This document shows, one piece after another, positions 46,301 through 56,416 of a stretch of DNA of 64,000 nt. The DNA is from Notospermus geniculatus (Eukaryota > Nemertea > Pilidiophora > Heteronemertea > Lineidae). Both the position numbers and the translations under genes were made by a program. Position 1 is the stretch's first letter. The number at the start of each line of letters is the position of its first letter. The DNA is taken from assembly GCA_002633025.1 (NCBI GenBank), contig NMRB01000084.1:366696-430695 (forward strand). The letters run 5' to 3'. The notes below the pieces were generated by a model, which was not told where the DNA came from, did no database searches, and was given only the letters and a program-made list of their open reading frames with translations.

Positions 46301-49300
46301 TACTATTTTCTTGGGGTGAGTTTCAAATTGGTTGTGGATTCGCAAATCACACTTCGTTGCCAGCGGGGAACGGCAGTTTCTGATGAAAAGAGGCATTATG
46401 CCTACTTTCATTGGAATTATTGAAGAAAAATCTGCTATAGACAAGATAAAATCTGCAGGGCACATGCTTTTCTTGACGAATTTGTCATTTTAGGCAGAGA
46501 GTTCAAGTGTCCAAAGAGCCATAGAAATGATGCAGCAATAAAGGTTCGAAATGCATTGTGTAGTGAAAATTGAATTTGTATATACATGTACGTTGAAAAA
46601 TAAAAAATATTTATTGTTGCATCATTTCAATGGCTCTTTGAATTTGTCATTTTCTGCCTTTTCAGCCCTGACCTTGCACCCCTTGAGAAGTGTCAAATCA
46701 TGTTCATCGATGAAGTAATGGATATCAGTAAGCCTGGGACGCAGCTCAACATGAGCCAGGTGGAAAGTGGAGTAGCGCAAAGCCCTACCAAGAGTGAGTA
46801 CTGACTGGATTGGACTCGTGTCTGAGAGGCCCCGGGTTTGATTCTCAGTCCATTGTTGTTTCAAATTCTGTGTGAAAAAGTGGGGTTTCATCTTGACTCA
46901 GGGAAACGAATAATGGTAGTATTCAGCAGCAGGTTCAGATCATATCTTACTAATTTCAGGGACCAACAAACCAGAATGTGACCACTGCCAAGACAACCCA
47001 CGACGGAAGTGTAAGTTCTGTTCGTGTGCTGTTTGTGGTGGCAAGAATGAACCAGAGAAGCAGATCATGTGTGATGAGTGTGACGGTGCCTATCATATCG
47101 GATGTCTTAACCCTCCATTGACGTCAATACCAGACGTAGAAGAGTGGTAAGCAGATGATACTGTGTGTTTTTTAGTTGTGATAAGTACTGCTGTGGTCTC
47201 ACTGACCCCATCCACCCAAAGTGATCTAACACCAATAATTTGGACTCCCACCCACCCCCACATTCTGAAAAGTTGCGATTCAAAACCTGTCTTTGTCTTA
47301 CCCAAATCGCCAAATCTCATAATTTTCATTGGTTGCCAAATCTGCTACGACCAGGAACCTGTGTATTTTGATAATTTATCACGCCTTATGGTACTTAACT
47401 TGTAATTGTTTGAAGGTACTGCCCAGAATGCAAAAATGATGACACAGAAGTGGTTCGTGCTGGAGAGAAGCTGAAAGAGAGCAAGAAGAAGGCCAAGATG
47501 GCGTCTGCCACCTCGTCGTCGAGTAGAGATTGGGGTAAAGGAATGGCGTGTGTTGGGCGAACGAAAATGTGTACCATTGTACCACCGAATCATTTTGGGC
47601 CTATTCCTGGAGTTGAAGTTGGTACGATGTGGAAATTCAGAGTACAGGTATGTGGCAACTTAATTTGGGGTTCATTGCCTGCAAAAGTTGTATTGATTTG
47701 GAGTCAAGTTGCTGCTGTTTTCTTAGATACATGTAACTAGAGGTGTTTTGTGACCTTTGGTTGAAATCTGTTCACACAGATAACTGGCGTGATGAGGGTA
47801 ACGTGTTGTAACGTCCTTTCAGCTGATAGAGTTACTTTCCCCCTCCAGCCAGCATCTTTTCAAGACAGCGCAAAGAGTTCTCACTTAAAGCGAATCGATA
47901 GCGGATTTTGTTTACATTTGGCTGGTGTTTGTAAACACAAAATTCAGCCAATTTTGTCCCCTGTTCAGAATACTCTACCTGGGAATATTCACATCCATTT
48001 ATTTGGTGGTAATCTGTTGTCTTCTTTCTTATTTCGTTTTCTAGCGCTCTGGCAAAATGCTGCAATGCTAAGTTTGATAAAAAGAATGGCGCCACAGCAG
48101 AAGATTGGCAAGGAGGGAAACCCGTGCGAGTCGTCCGTAACGTCAAGGGTAAAAAGCACTCGAAATATGCCCCGGATGATGGTAACAGATATGATGGCAT
48201 TTACAAGGTAGGTCTGGTTTCACTGCACTGTCAGAATGGTGCAGTGGCAACATCGGGGCTTGTCACTCCTAAGGTTCCAAATTTGATCCCTAGGGCAATT
48301 CCACGGTCACGGACGTGACATGTTTTCACTTATCTCCGCAAATTTTGACACCACAGAAAGATGTAATACCCTGCATCATGTCAGGCTTGTGTCCTTCTAT
48401 GCCCCTGGTATGAATTAAGTTCGTTGTGATTCATAATTAGTGCACTATTTGCTAATTAGTTGTGTCACAGACGTGACATTGCACAGGTCACATCCGTGAT
48501 GCAACTAATTAGCAAACAGCACACTAATTATGAATCACAACGAACTTAATTCATACCAGGGGCATAGATAGACACAAGCCTGACATGATGCAGGGTATTA
48601 CATCTTTCTGTGGTTCCAAAATTTGCGGAGACAGCACTGAATAAGTGAAAACATGCCACGTCCTTGACCGTGGAATTGGCCCCTAGTCATGTGAATAGAA
48701 ACTATGCTGGACACCTGCTGTATTGTAAATGGTGTTACCTCCAGTTCAGTCATATTCTATGGTAGTGCAGTACTGACAGGTGTACTAGGACTTGCAAAGA
48801 TAGTGAGACCTCTGTCCCTTACCGTTCCAGGTCACCAGATATTGGCCCGAGAAGGGGAAGTCTGGATATCTCGTGTGGCGGTATGAACTCCGCCGTGACG
48901 ACCCTGCCCCCGCACCGTGGACAAAGGAGGGAAAGAAACGCCTCAAGGAGCTGGGACTCACCATGCAGGTAGGGATGATCACGAGCCCGCAACAGAATAC
49001 AGCACCTCTCTAATGCGGACACCCCTGGGACTGACATGTCTGACTGGCATACGTATAATAAGGATAATGCTGGGACTGAAGAATTTGATCCATTAATTAA
49101 GGGGTGTCCTCATAATGAGAAAGTGATTTGAGACTGATTATTACAGTGGAGAGCATTACATGTAAAAAGCCTCATATTTCATGAAGTAATCTTTCTAATT
49201 TCAGTACCCCGATGGGTATCTAGAGAATCAACAGGAGAAAGAGAAGGAGAACAAGGGGAAAGGAAAAGGAAAAAGGAAGAGGGATGAAGGTATGCTTGTG

Positions 49301-50907
49301 GCAGGATACAAAGAAAAATTTATTTGGGTTGTTGACTTGGAGTAGTCTTGTATTTGTGGAAGTTAGATTTCTCTTTCAATTCTTCATTCTATGGAAGACA
49401 GCATTATTAGTAGAAAATTTCATGTGATACCCAAAGTGTCGAGTTGAGAGCCTTGCACCATGGCATTCGTGGTCCAAAAACAATGAACTTTTCTGCCGTC
49501 GGTGGCCGTAAGAGGCCGCCTTTTACCGGTCCTAGAACGTCGCAAAATTTGGCGTCAAGTGCGTGAGCCACGGTGCCCACATCATTATGGACGACGTTGT
49601 GGCATGCATTTCTGCCCTGTGACGTCAAATTTCATGACGTTCTGGGACCGGTAACTCGTAGCGGCCTCTGACGGCTCCAAAGTTCTTCATATTAAGTGAA
49701 TGTACAGCAGGAGGAAACCAGAGTCCCCAGAGGGAGCCTGTGCTGTAAAAAAGAGTCACCTCCATAAGATATCGATTTCTCCGCTAATCAAGGTCATTAC
49801 GAAAAATAGCGTTACCTGTGTTGAAAAGACCGATTGGGTCATAGTGCAGTCGTATGAGGAAATGTATCTAATTAATGGGCCGTATTCAAAAAGGGTGTTT
49901 AAGACTTAGACGCGTGTAACTTCGTCAAATGCATGGTGGAAGTGTGTGCATTTAGTGAAGTTACACGCGTCTAAGTCTTAATCGCGCGATGATCACCCTT
50001 TTTGAATACGGCCCAATATGTTTAAATGTCTCCAGATGAAGATGATGAGGAACGAGTCTTACCAAAGAAAAGGAGCAAAGTGGCGGCTTACAAAGTTGAT
50101 GCAGATGTTTCAAAACTGATCAAAGAGGACAAGGAGAACAAGAAATTATGGGAAGAGGCTCTCGAACATGTGAAAGAGGGGGCACAGGTCAGTTTGAGTG
50201 ATCATTTCTCGTAGATAGAGGCTGTTTTATGAGAAGATACAGGGATGGCGGTGTTCCATGTCCGAGTGATTCTTGTGAAGTAGCATGGTACATGGGAATT
50301 TTTCTGTATCCCATGACTAAAATTAGTAGGCTGCAACGNGCTGCTTCTACTATTGAGACCCCTGAAAATATCATGTGCAACATTACTTTTATCAAAAATC
50401 CATGAAATCCTTTACAGATTTTTACTTTTATCTACCGGTATATTTCAGAAATTCCTGGCTAAAGTTGAAGAGACATTCCTCTGTATCTGTTGTCAAGACA
50501 TCGTCTTTAAACCCATCACGACCAAGTGCTTTCACAACATTTGCAAGGTAACTGTTCATTTCCTTTGAACTACTGTGATAGGATTGATTACATGTACAGG
50601 GAACCTCTGTGTCTAGCGAATGATCCTGTGTGTCTTGCAAGTGATTACAGTGAACCTGTGTGTCTTGCAAGTGATTACAGTGAACCTGTGTGTCTTGCTA
50701 GTTATAACACGACAACTTTGTCTATGACAAATAAGGCTCACTGAGTGCATCTATTTTCAGCAATGTTTGTCGCGTTCATTCAAGGCGGAAGTTTATTCAT
50801 GCCCAGCATGCCGCACAGAACTCGGCAAGGATTACAGTCTGGCGATGAATCCAACATTAACCAAGATTCTGAACAAGTTATTCCCGGGCTATGAAAATGG
50901 ACGATGA
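40343..50907 (+). CDS. UHRF1: UHRF1-type E3 ubiquitin ligase / hemimethylated-DNA reader
   Basis: Nuclear protein that recognises hemimethylated CpG and histone H3 and recruits the maintenance methyltransferase. Exons: 40343-40495, 41608-41781, 43686-43742, 44084-44466, 46100-46315, 46666-46793, 46960-47146, 47416-47647, 48045-48207, 48831-48968, 49205-49289, 50036-50187, 50449-50547 and 50761-50907. Domains in order: ubiquitin-like ([20 protein letters not shown]), tandem Tudor ([30 protein letters not shown]), PHD ([18 protein letters not shown], then [19 protein letters not shown]), SRA ([37 protein letters not shown]) and RING ([21 protein letters not shown]), ending in [12 protein letters not shown]. 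Between exons ending 47647 (phase 0) and starting 48045 (needs 2 nt) the exon for the first half of SRA, including the HGRSNDGAY-type core, is absent and phases do not join. That points to missing assembly sequence. Confidence 0.93.
41895..42992. repeat. Direct repeat pair in UHRF1 intron 2, possibly LTR-like
   Basis: Two ~495-bp units (41895-42389 and 42491-42992), each starting TGAATATTTGCCAGTCTTCC and ending near GAATAACACA, with a poly(A)-signal-like AATAAAG close to the end. The first unit stops at a lone N (42390). Each unit contains an internal diverged repeat (CTCCTTAGTGTTTGGTGGAC and CTCCTTAGTGTTTGGCGG). The TG...CA ends resemble an LTR, but only ~100 bp lie between units and no retroelement gene is present. 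A split haplotype is the other reading. Confidence 0.6.
43770..43865 (+). repeat. tRNA-derived SINE-like fragment
   Basis: ATGACAGAGTGGAAACAATG (A-box region) and GCAGGTTCAATTCCCCCATC (B-box) at tRNA-like spacing, followed by unrelated sequence. Similar pieces occur at 45640, 46795, 48215, 54224 and 62135. Confidence 0.5.
44510..45212. mobile_element. 703-bp DNA transposon remnant, CAGGGCC ends, GATAG TSD
   Basis: Ends CAGGGCCCTCGAA and TTCGAAGGCCCTG, flanked by a perfect 5-bp repeat GATAG (44505-44509 and 45213-45217). Near the right end a CTTGGCGG motif is repeated several times. No transposase is visible. End and TSD length match the element at 890-1130. Confidence 0.75.
45640..45735 (+). 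repeat. tRNA-derived SINE-like fragment
   Basis: AGAGTGAGTGGCGCAGTGGG (A-box) and TTCCGTGTTTGATCCCTGGT (B-box) are about 45 bases apart. There is no matched acceptor stem. Confidence 0.5.
45785..46027. mobile_element. MITE family 4, copy 2
   Basis: AGACAAATCCCAAATT at the left and AATTTGGGATTTGTCT at the right are exact inverted ends; the inner ACCTCGATCTGAAACCAGCT and CAGTTTCAGACCGAGGTTCT also pair. It is the most complete member of this family in the window. Confidence 0.8.
48215..48289 (+). repeat. tRNA-derived SINE-like fragment
   Basis: AGAATGGTGCAGTGGCAACA and AAGGTTCCAAATTTGATCCC form an A-box/B-box pair. The duplicate at 54224-54300 shows the same piece without the 390-bp insert that follows here. 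Confidence 0.5.
48293..48682. mobile_element. 390-bp foldback element, CTA TSD, absent from the paired copy
   Basis: Almost the whole element is one palindrome: GGGCAATTCCACGGTCACGG at the left, CCGTGGAATTGGCCC at the right, and inner arms such as CCCCTGGTATGAATTAAGTT and AACTTAATTCATACCAGGGG. It is flanked by CTA on both sides. The other copy reads GATCCCCAGTCATG at this point with no insert. It lies in UHRF1 intron 9. Confidence 0.85.
49877..50014. mobile_element. 138-bp GGGCCGTATTC MITE, AAT TSD, absent from the paired copy
   Basis: Ends GGGCCGTATTCAAAAAGGGT and ACCCTTTTTGAATACGGCCC are perfect inverted repeats, flanked by AAT on both sides. The duplicate (55470-55480) reads AATTAATATG with no insert. 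It sits 21 bp before the UHRF1 exon at 50036, close to the branch-point region. The interior matches the element at 11980. Confidence 0.88.
50596..50705 (+). repeat. 30-bp tandem repeat in UHRF1 intron 13
   Basis: About 3.5 units of TGTGTCTTGCAAGTGATTAC plus AGTGAACCTG, between the two RING exons. The corresponding part of the second copy lies in the N gap. Confidence 0.8.
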
Positions 50908-51224
50908 ATTAGGCATGCTTTTTGAGTGTTCAGACCATCTAATGGAAATGTGTTCTCCGAAATTGCGAATGAATTTGATTGGTCAGATTTGTGTCACATG
51001 ATATAGTTCGACCAGTCAAATTATGAGGTGCTGGATGGACATTGACTTATACACTACTGGGACTCAGGGTCCCTGTGATTCCGAGGATATGACTCATCAT
51101 CATCTCTTTGAATGTAAGAACATTGCACAATTGACCTCCCTTTATCCGCGTACATTCCACGAACGTGATGCGGAAGGTACATTTCAGTTCTTCGCGTATG
51201 GTGCACCATAGGCAAATGACATTA

Positions 51225-51345
51225 CAGTCCATATTCTAGAAGCCTCCTTAACTCTGAGGTTCGCTTTAAGCTTTTCTATTCTGCCCTGCAAACAATAGCT
51301 AAAGGTAAACCTTAGAGTTAAGGAAGCTTCTAGAATACGGCCCAA
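51225..51345. mobile_element. Foldback MITE downstream of UHRF1
   Basis: TATTCTAGAAGCCTCCTTAA and TTAAGGAAGCTTCTAGAATA are inverted, with CGGCCCA at the right end. The same element is present in the second copy (57222-57341), where the left end reads GGTCCGTATTC, close to the GGGCCGTATT terminus. Confidence 0.7.
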
Positions 51346-51366
51346 TGTCTTCACTGCGTGCCTTCC

Positions 51367-51664
51367 CAGGGTTCGTACAGGTCCTTGAAAACCTTGAAAA
51401 GTACTTGAAAAAAAAGTGACCTTGAAAAGCTATGGAAAAGTACTTAAAAAATGGAATAGCTGTAAAAATTCCTGGAAAAGTCCTTGAAAAATAAAAAGAC
51501 CCGTTGAAAAAAAAGTTGTTCCTAGTTTCCCGCTAGAGATGTTCTATTTTGATATGAAAATTTGTGTATTTCTCCCTTGCTTTTCAAGAATAAAGTCCTT
51601 GAAAAATATCCAAATCATCCTTGAAAAGTACTTGAAAAAAAATAGGGCCCAGGTGTACTAACCA
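51367..51664. mobile_element. 298-bp hAT-like MITE, 8-bp TSD, absent from the paired copy
   Basis: Starts CAGGGTTCGTACAGGTCCTT and ends CAGGTGTACTAACCA (imperfect TIR). It is flanked by TGCCTTCC on both sides (51359-51366, 51665-51672), an 8-bp TSD typical of hAT elements. The other copy reads GCGTGCCTTCCATGACAACG with a single TGCCTTCC. The interior is full of CCTTGAAAAGTACTTGAAAA repeats. Confidence 0.88.
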
Positions 51665-53741
51665 TGCCTTCCATGACAACGCCCAACATGCGCGCATGAC
51701 GCTGCATGTGGTACATGGATGGGTTGCGGCGCAGAAGGGAGGTCAATTGTGCAACGTACTGTAGTCAATAGCTTTTTGCTTAGGGAATTTGTCAGAAGTG
51801 ACTTCCTTGAAAAGCTTCAAATGACAGTCCTAAAGTAAGGAATAAAAATATCAGTGAATATTACTTGATTGTAAAGTGGTTGCTGTCATTAAAATGTGCT
51901 GTTAGCTTACTAGATAAGAATTTCTTCATGTAATACAAAAATTCTTCATGTATTTTAGCAAATGACTTGTATCATACTACAAATATATTGTGAGGTGTTT
52001 ATTTTAAAATTGTGCTGTGTACGACACAACTTTTTATACTTTCTACCGGTGGATTGGTGAAGAGAAATCTCCATGTCTTGGAAGCACCATGCATGTGTTT
52101 TGGGTAGTAGGTTTTCAAGAATAGGGAGGCAAATATACAAAGGGTGTTTATCCATCTGCCTCAGGTTTCAGCAGACGGAATCTTCTGTTGGAAGTTCTCT
52201 CAACTCCTTGGAAATTAATTGTGACTGGGTCTGTGACATAGGCCTTGATCATACCTGCCCTTTGTTACACAATCAATAAGGCTGTATTTGGCGCTAACAG
52301 ACCATCGTCTTTTTATTGTGATGACACTCCCTGTGTAATCTATTAACCCTGCGGTGTTCAGCAACTTTGGCCGGGTTTTGCCAGACAGGGTCACAATTTT
52401 CAAAATTTGGAGAAATGTTCTTCAGGTGGTCGAAAAGAACATTTCTTCAAATATTCTTTCGCCCAATATTATTTTATGTGTATTGAACAGAAGATACTGC
52501 CTGCTTGTTTCAAACACCCGTCATAAATCTTCAAAGCAGTGAACATTGCACAATCATGATGTCTATCTTCACAATCCACATGTATGTCATCCATATCAGA
52601 TGTAATGGCACTTATGAATTATGTTAGATATATGATATGTTATTGCATTTTACTATTATCTTGCGTAACATGAGCCTGTAATACTAGGGACACTGCCAAT
52701 CGTGTACATGTATATTTTAAGCTACCTCTAATGAGTTGAAGCACTGTTCAAACATGTCTTCAGTGAGTTTGTGTTTTTCTCTAATGTAAATTTTACCTAT
52801 TACTCTTCAATGTTTGTATAGATTACATGTAGTTCTGTCATTTGTCATTAAAGCTGCATCTAATGTACGAATGTATAGGAGGTTTTTGCCCATCACATGT
52901 TCGCCCCCCCCCCCCCCACCGNCCCCCCCCCCCAACGGCCTTCTGGATGGGTTCGCTCTATGGTCAGAAGGAATTTGCCCCTGCTGTCCTCGCTGTAAAT
53001 ATTGAAATGAAGTAGGCAGTAGGCTGAATCCAGAAAGTTTTGAAGAGAGATGGAATGAACACAGCATGCTGATGGCGTGCACAGAAATGAAAACAGGGGA
53101 GAGACGACCATGTAGATTTTTTGCCACTGGAGGTTTCGCCCCCAGCGGCCTTTCTAGATTCACTCCATGGCCAGTGGCCACTTCTGCAGTGCGCACGGTG
53201 GGAGTGGAAAGACGGGAAGGTGCCGCATTCATGGAATGTAGGAGGTTTCGCCCCATTTGTTCTGTTATTCATGTTCTTTCAAATGTAAGTACCGTATACG
53301 CAAATATTTCCGCGAATAAAAATTACCGCGAAAATTGCGAACTGGTCAATACCCCCACAAATTCTATTAAACGTGAACCATTTTCCAATCGACGACGATC
53401 CCATAATACATCGTGGTTTGCACTGAATTACACCGCGCATCGTTGAAAATGCAGTGTTTTTGAAATCTTTTATCGGACCCCAACTGCGCAAACCACGCAA
53501 GTGCTGGACATGCGTGGTTTTAGGACTCATTTGGCAGATTGCACCAGACAAAAAAAAATTTGGGTAAAGACACACTTTTGACAGGACAAAAATTTCCACA
53601 CCATCTCCAGAGCGGTTCTGCTGAAGACAACATGACGGAATTAATAATAATAAAACGGTATTTGTATGGCGCCGCTCATCTATATATCGCAGCGCCTCAC
53701 AGAGTTAAAATACTGCGGAGATTGAGGAATTGGTATCATTT

Positions 53742-53961
53742 TTAGCTCACTGGGGTGAGCTATTACGATGGTGCAGCGTCCGTCGTCCGTCGTCGTCCGT
53801 CGTCGTCGTCGTCCGTTAGCAGGGCACGTTTCGTAACCGCTGGAGCTATTGATCTGAAACTTGGTACATATATACCCCTAGGTCAGATGACCCACGACAC
53901 CAAATACTCTAAACATGAATACTTGGAAATCCAACTTTAGTGTCGTTTTCTGTGTTTTTTT
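53742..53961 (+). repeat. GTGAGCTATTACGATGG / CCGTCGTCCGT repeat at the duplication border
   Basis: TAGCTCACTGGGGTGAGCTA followed by a CGTCGTC microsatellite and CTGGAGCTATTGATCTGAAACTTGG. It fills the gap between the two UHRF1 copies and is found nowhere else in the window. It resembles dispersed repeats common in marine invertebrate genomes. Confidence 0.6.
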
Positions 53962-54052
53962 TTGTCCCCTGTTCAGAATACTCTACCTGGGAATATTCAC
54001 ATCCATTTATTTGGTGGTAATCTGTTGTCTTCTTTCTTATTTCGTTTTCTAG

Positions 54053-56416
54053 CGCTCTGGCAAAATGCTGCAATGCTAAGTTTGATAAAAAGAATGGAGC
54101 TACGGCAGAAGATTGGCAAGGAGGGAAACCCGTGCGAGTCGTCCGTAACGTCAAGGGTAAAAAGCACTCGAAATATGCCCCGGATGATGGTAACAGATAT
54201 GATGGCATTTACAAGGTAGGTCTGGTTTCACTGCGCTGTCAGAGTGGTGTAGTGCCAACATCCAGGCTTGTCACTCCGAAGGTTCCAGATTTGATCCCCA
54301 GTCATGTGAATAGGAACTATGCTGGACACCTGCTGTATTGTAGATGGTAACTGGATAACTCCAGTTCAGTCATATTCTATGGTAGCCTACTAGGACTCGC
54401 AAAGATAGTGAGACCTCTGTCCCTTTCCGTTCCAGGTCACCAGATATTGGCCCGAGAAGGGGAAGTCTGGATATCTCGTGTGGCGGTATGAACTCCGCCG
54501 TGACGACCCTGCCCCCGCACCGTGGACAAAGGAGGGAAAGAAACGGCTCAAGGAGCTGGGACTTACCATGCAGGTAGGGATGATTACGAGCCCGCAACAG
54601 AATACAGCACCTCTCTAATGCGGACACCCCTGGGACTGACATGTCTGACTGGCATATAATAAGGATAATGCTGGGACTGAAGAATTTGATCCATTAATTA
54701 AGGGGTGTCGTCATAATGAGAAAGTGATTTGAGACTGAGTATTACAGTGGAGAGCATTACATGTAAAAAGCCTCATATTTCATGAAGTAATCTTTCTAAT
54801 TTCAGTACCCCGATGGGTATCTAGAGAATCAACAGGAGAAAGAGAAGGAGAACAAGGGGAAAGGAAAAGGAAAAAGGAAGAGGGATGAAGGTATGCTTGT
54901 GGCAGGATACAAAGAAAAATTTATTTGGGTTGTTGACTTGGAGTAGTCTTGTATTTGTGGAAGTTAGATTTCTCTTTCAATTCTTCATTCTATGGAAGAC
55001 AGCATTATTAGTAGAAAATTTCATGTGATACCCAAAGTGTCGAGTTGAGAGCCTTGCACCATGGCATTCGTGGTCCAAAAACAATGAACTTTTCTGCCGT
55101 CGGTGGCCGTAAGAGGCCGCCTTTTACCGGTCCTAGAACGTCGCAAAATTTGGCGTCAAGTGCGTGAGCCACGGTGCCCACATCATTATGGACGACGTTG
55201 TGGCATGCATTTCTGCCCTGTGACGTCAGATTTCATGACGTTCTGGGACCGGTAACTCGTAGCGGCCTCTGACGGCTCCAAAGTTCTTCATATTAAGTGA
55301 ATGTACAGCAGGAGGAAACCAGAGTCCCCAGAGGGAGCCTGTGCTGTAAAAACGAGTCGCCTCCATAAGATATCGATTTCTTCTCTGATCAAGGTCGTTA
55401 CGAAAAATAGCGTTACCTTTGTTGAAAAGACCGATTGGGTCATAGTGCAGTCGTATGAGGAAATGTATCTAATTAATATGTTTAAATGTCTCCAGATGAA
55501 GATGATGAGGAGCGAGTCTTACCAAAGAAAAGGAGCAAAGTGGCGGCTTACAAAGTTGATGCAGACGTTTCAAAACTGATCAAAGAGGACAAGGAGAACA
55601 AGAAATTATGGGAAGAGGCTCTCGAACATGTGAAAGAGGGGGCACAGGTCAGTTTGAGTGATCATTTCTCGTAGATAGAGGCTGTTTTATGGGAAGATGC
55701 AGGGATCCCAGTGTCCCATGTCCGAGTGATTCTTGTGATGTAGTATGGTACATGGGAATTTTTCTGTATCCCATGACTATGAAATCAGGACAAAATTAGT
55801 AGGTTGCAACGAGGTGTAGTGGTGGGGGGGGGGGNNNNNNNNNNNNNNNNNNNNNNNNNNNNNNNNNNNNNNNNNNNNNNNNNNNNNNNNNNNNNNNNNN
55901 NNNNNNNNNNNNNNNNNNNNNNNNNNNNNNNNNNNNNNNNNNNNNNNNNNNNNNNNNNNNNNNNNNNNNNNNNNNNNNNNNNNNNNNNNNNNNNNNNNNN
56001 NNNNNNNNNNNNNNNNNNNNNNNNNNNNNNNNNNNNNNNNNNNNNNNNNNNNNNNNNNNNNNNNNNNNNNNNNNNNNNNNNNNNNNNNNNNNNNNNNNNN
56101 NNNNNNNNNNNNNNNNNNNNNNNNNNNNNNNNNNNNNNNNNNNNNNNNNNNNNNNNNNNNNNNNNNNNNNNNNNNNNNNNNNNNNNNNNNNNNNNNNNNN
56201 NNNNNNNNNNNNNNAACACGACAACTTTGTCTATGACAAATAAGGCTCACTGAGTGCATCTATTTTCAGCAATGTTTGTCGCGTTCATTCAAGGCGGAAG
56301 TTTATTCATGCCCAGCATGCCGCACAGAACTCGGCAAGGATTACAGTCTGGCGATGAATCCAACATTAACCAAGATTCTGAACAAGTTATTCCCGGGCTA
56401 TGAAAATGGACGATGA
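54053..56416 (+). pseudogene. UHRF1: Duplicate UHRF1 3' exons (SRA end to RING end)
   Basis: Exons 54053-54215, 54436-54573, 54806-54890, 55496-55647 and 56270-56416 (stop TGA 56414-56416). The exon for the first RING half should lie in the 380-N gap. Splice sites and frames are intact, and changes relative to copy A (GGCGCC/GGAGCT, CGC/CGG, CTC/CTT, GAA/GAG, GAT/GAC) are silent. There is no promoter or 5' half, so it cannot encode a full UHRF1. Confidence 0.85.
55835..56214. other. Assembly gap (380 N)
   Basis: Run of N after a poly-G tract. By comparison with copy A it should contain the end of intron 12, the 99-nt RING exon and the 30-bp tandem repeat. Confidence 0.98.

Larger units (their letters stand above)
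50908..53741. other. UHRF1 3' flank, copy A
   Basis: Non-coding apart from the elements listed. A 350-bp stretch (about 52090-52440) is absent from the second copy. A poly-C run with an N at 52922, and a GGAGGTTTTTGCC / GGAGGTTTCGCCCC repeat with inverted GGCCACTTCTGC/CCACTGGAGG blocks (52880-53270), precede the palindromic repeat. ORFs at 52807-53446 arise from this repeat and do not look like proteins. Confidence 0.6.

Noticed and set aside
46795-46870. SINE-like fragment just after UHRF1 exon 6
   Set aside because: Only a B-box-like GGGTTTGATTCTCAGTCC is clear; too little to list as a separate element.
52807-53446. ORFs of 100-149 residues, repeated at 58225-58765
   Set aside because: They come from a poly-C and palindromic repeat region shared by both UHRF1 copies; several frames are open on both strands and none resembles a protein.
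55777-56259. ORFs of 140-160 residues made of X
   Set aside because: They span the 380-N assembly gap.
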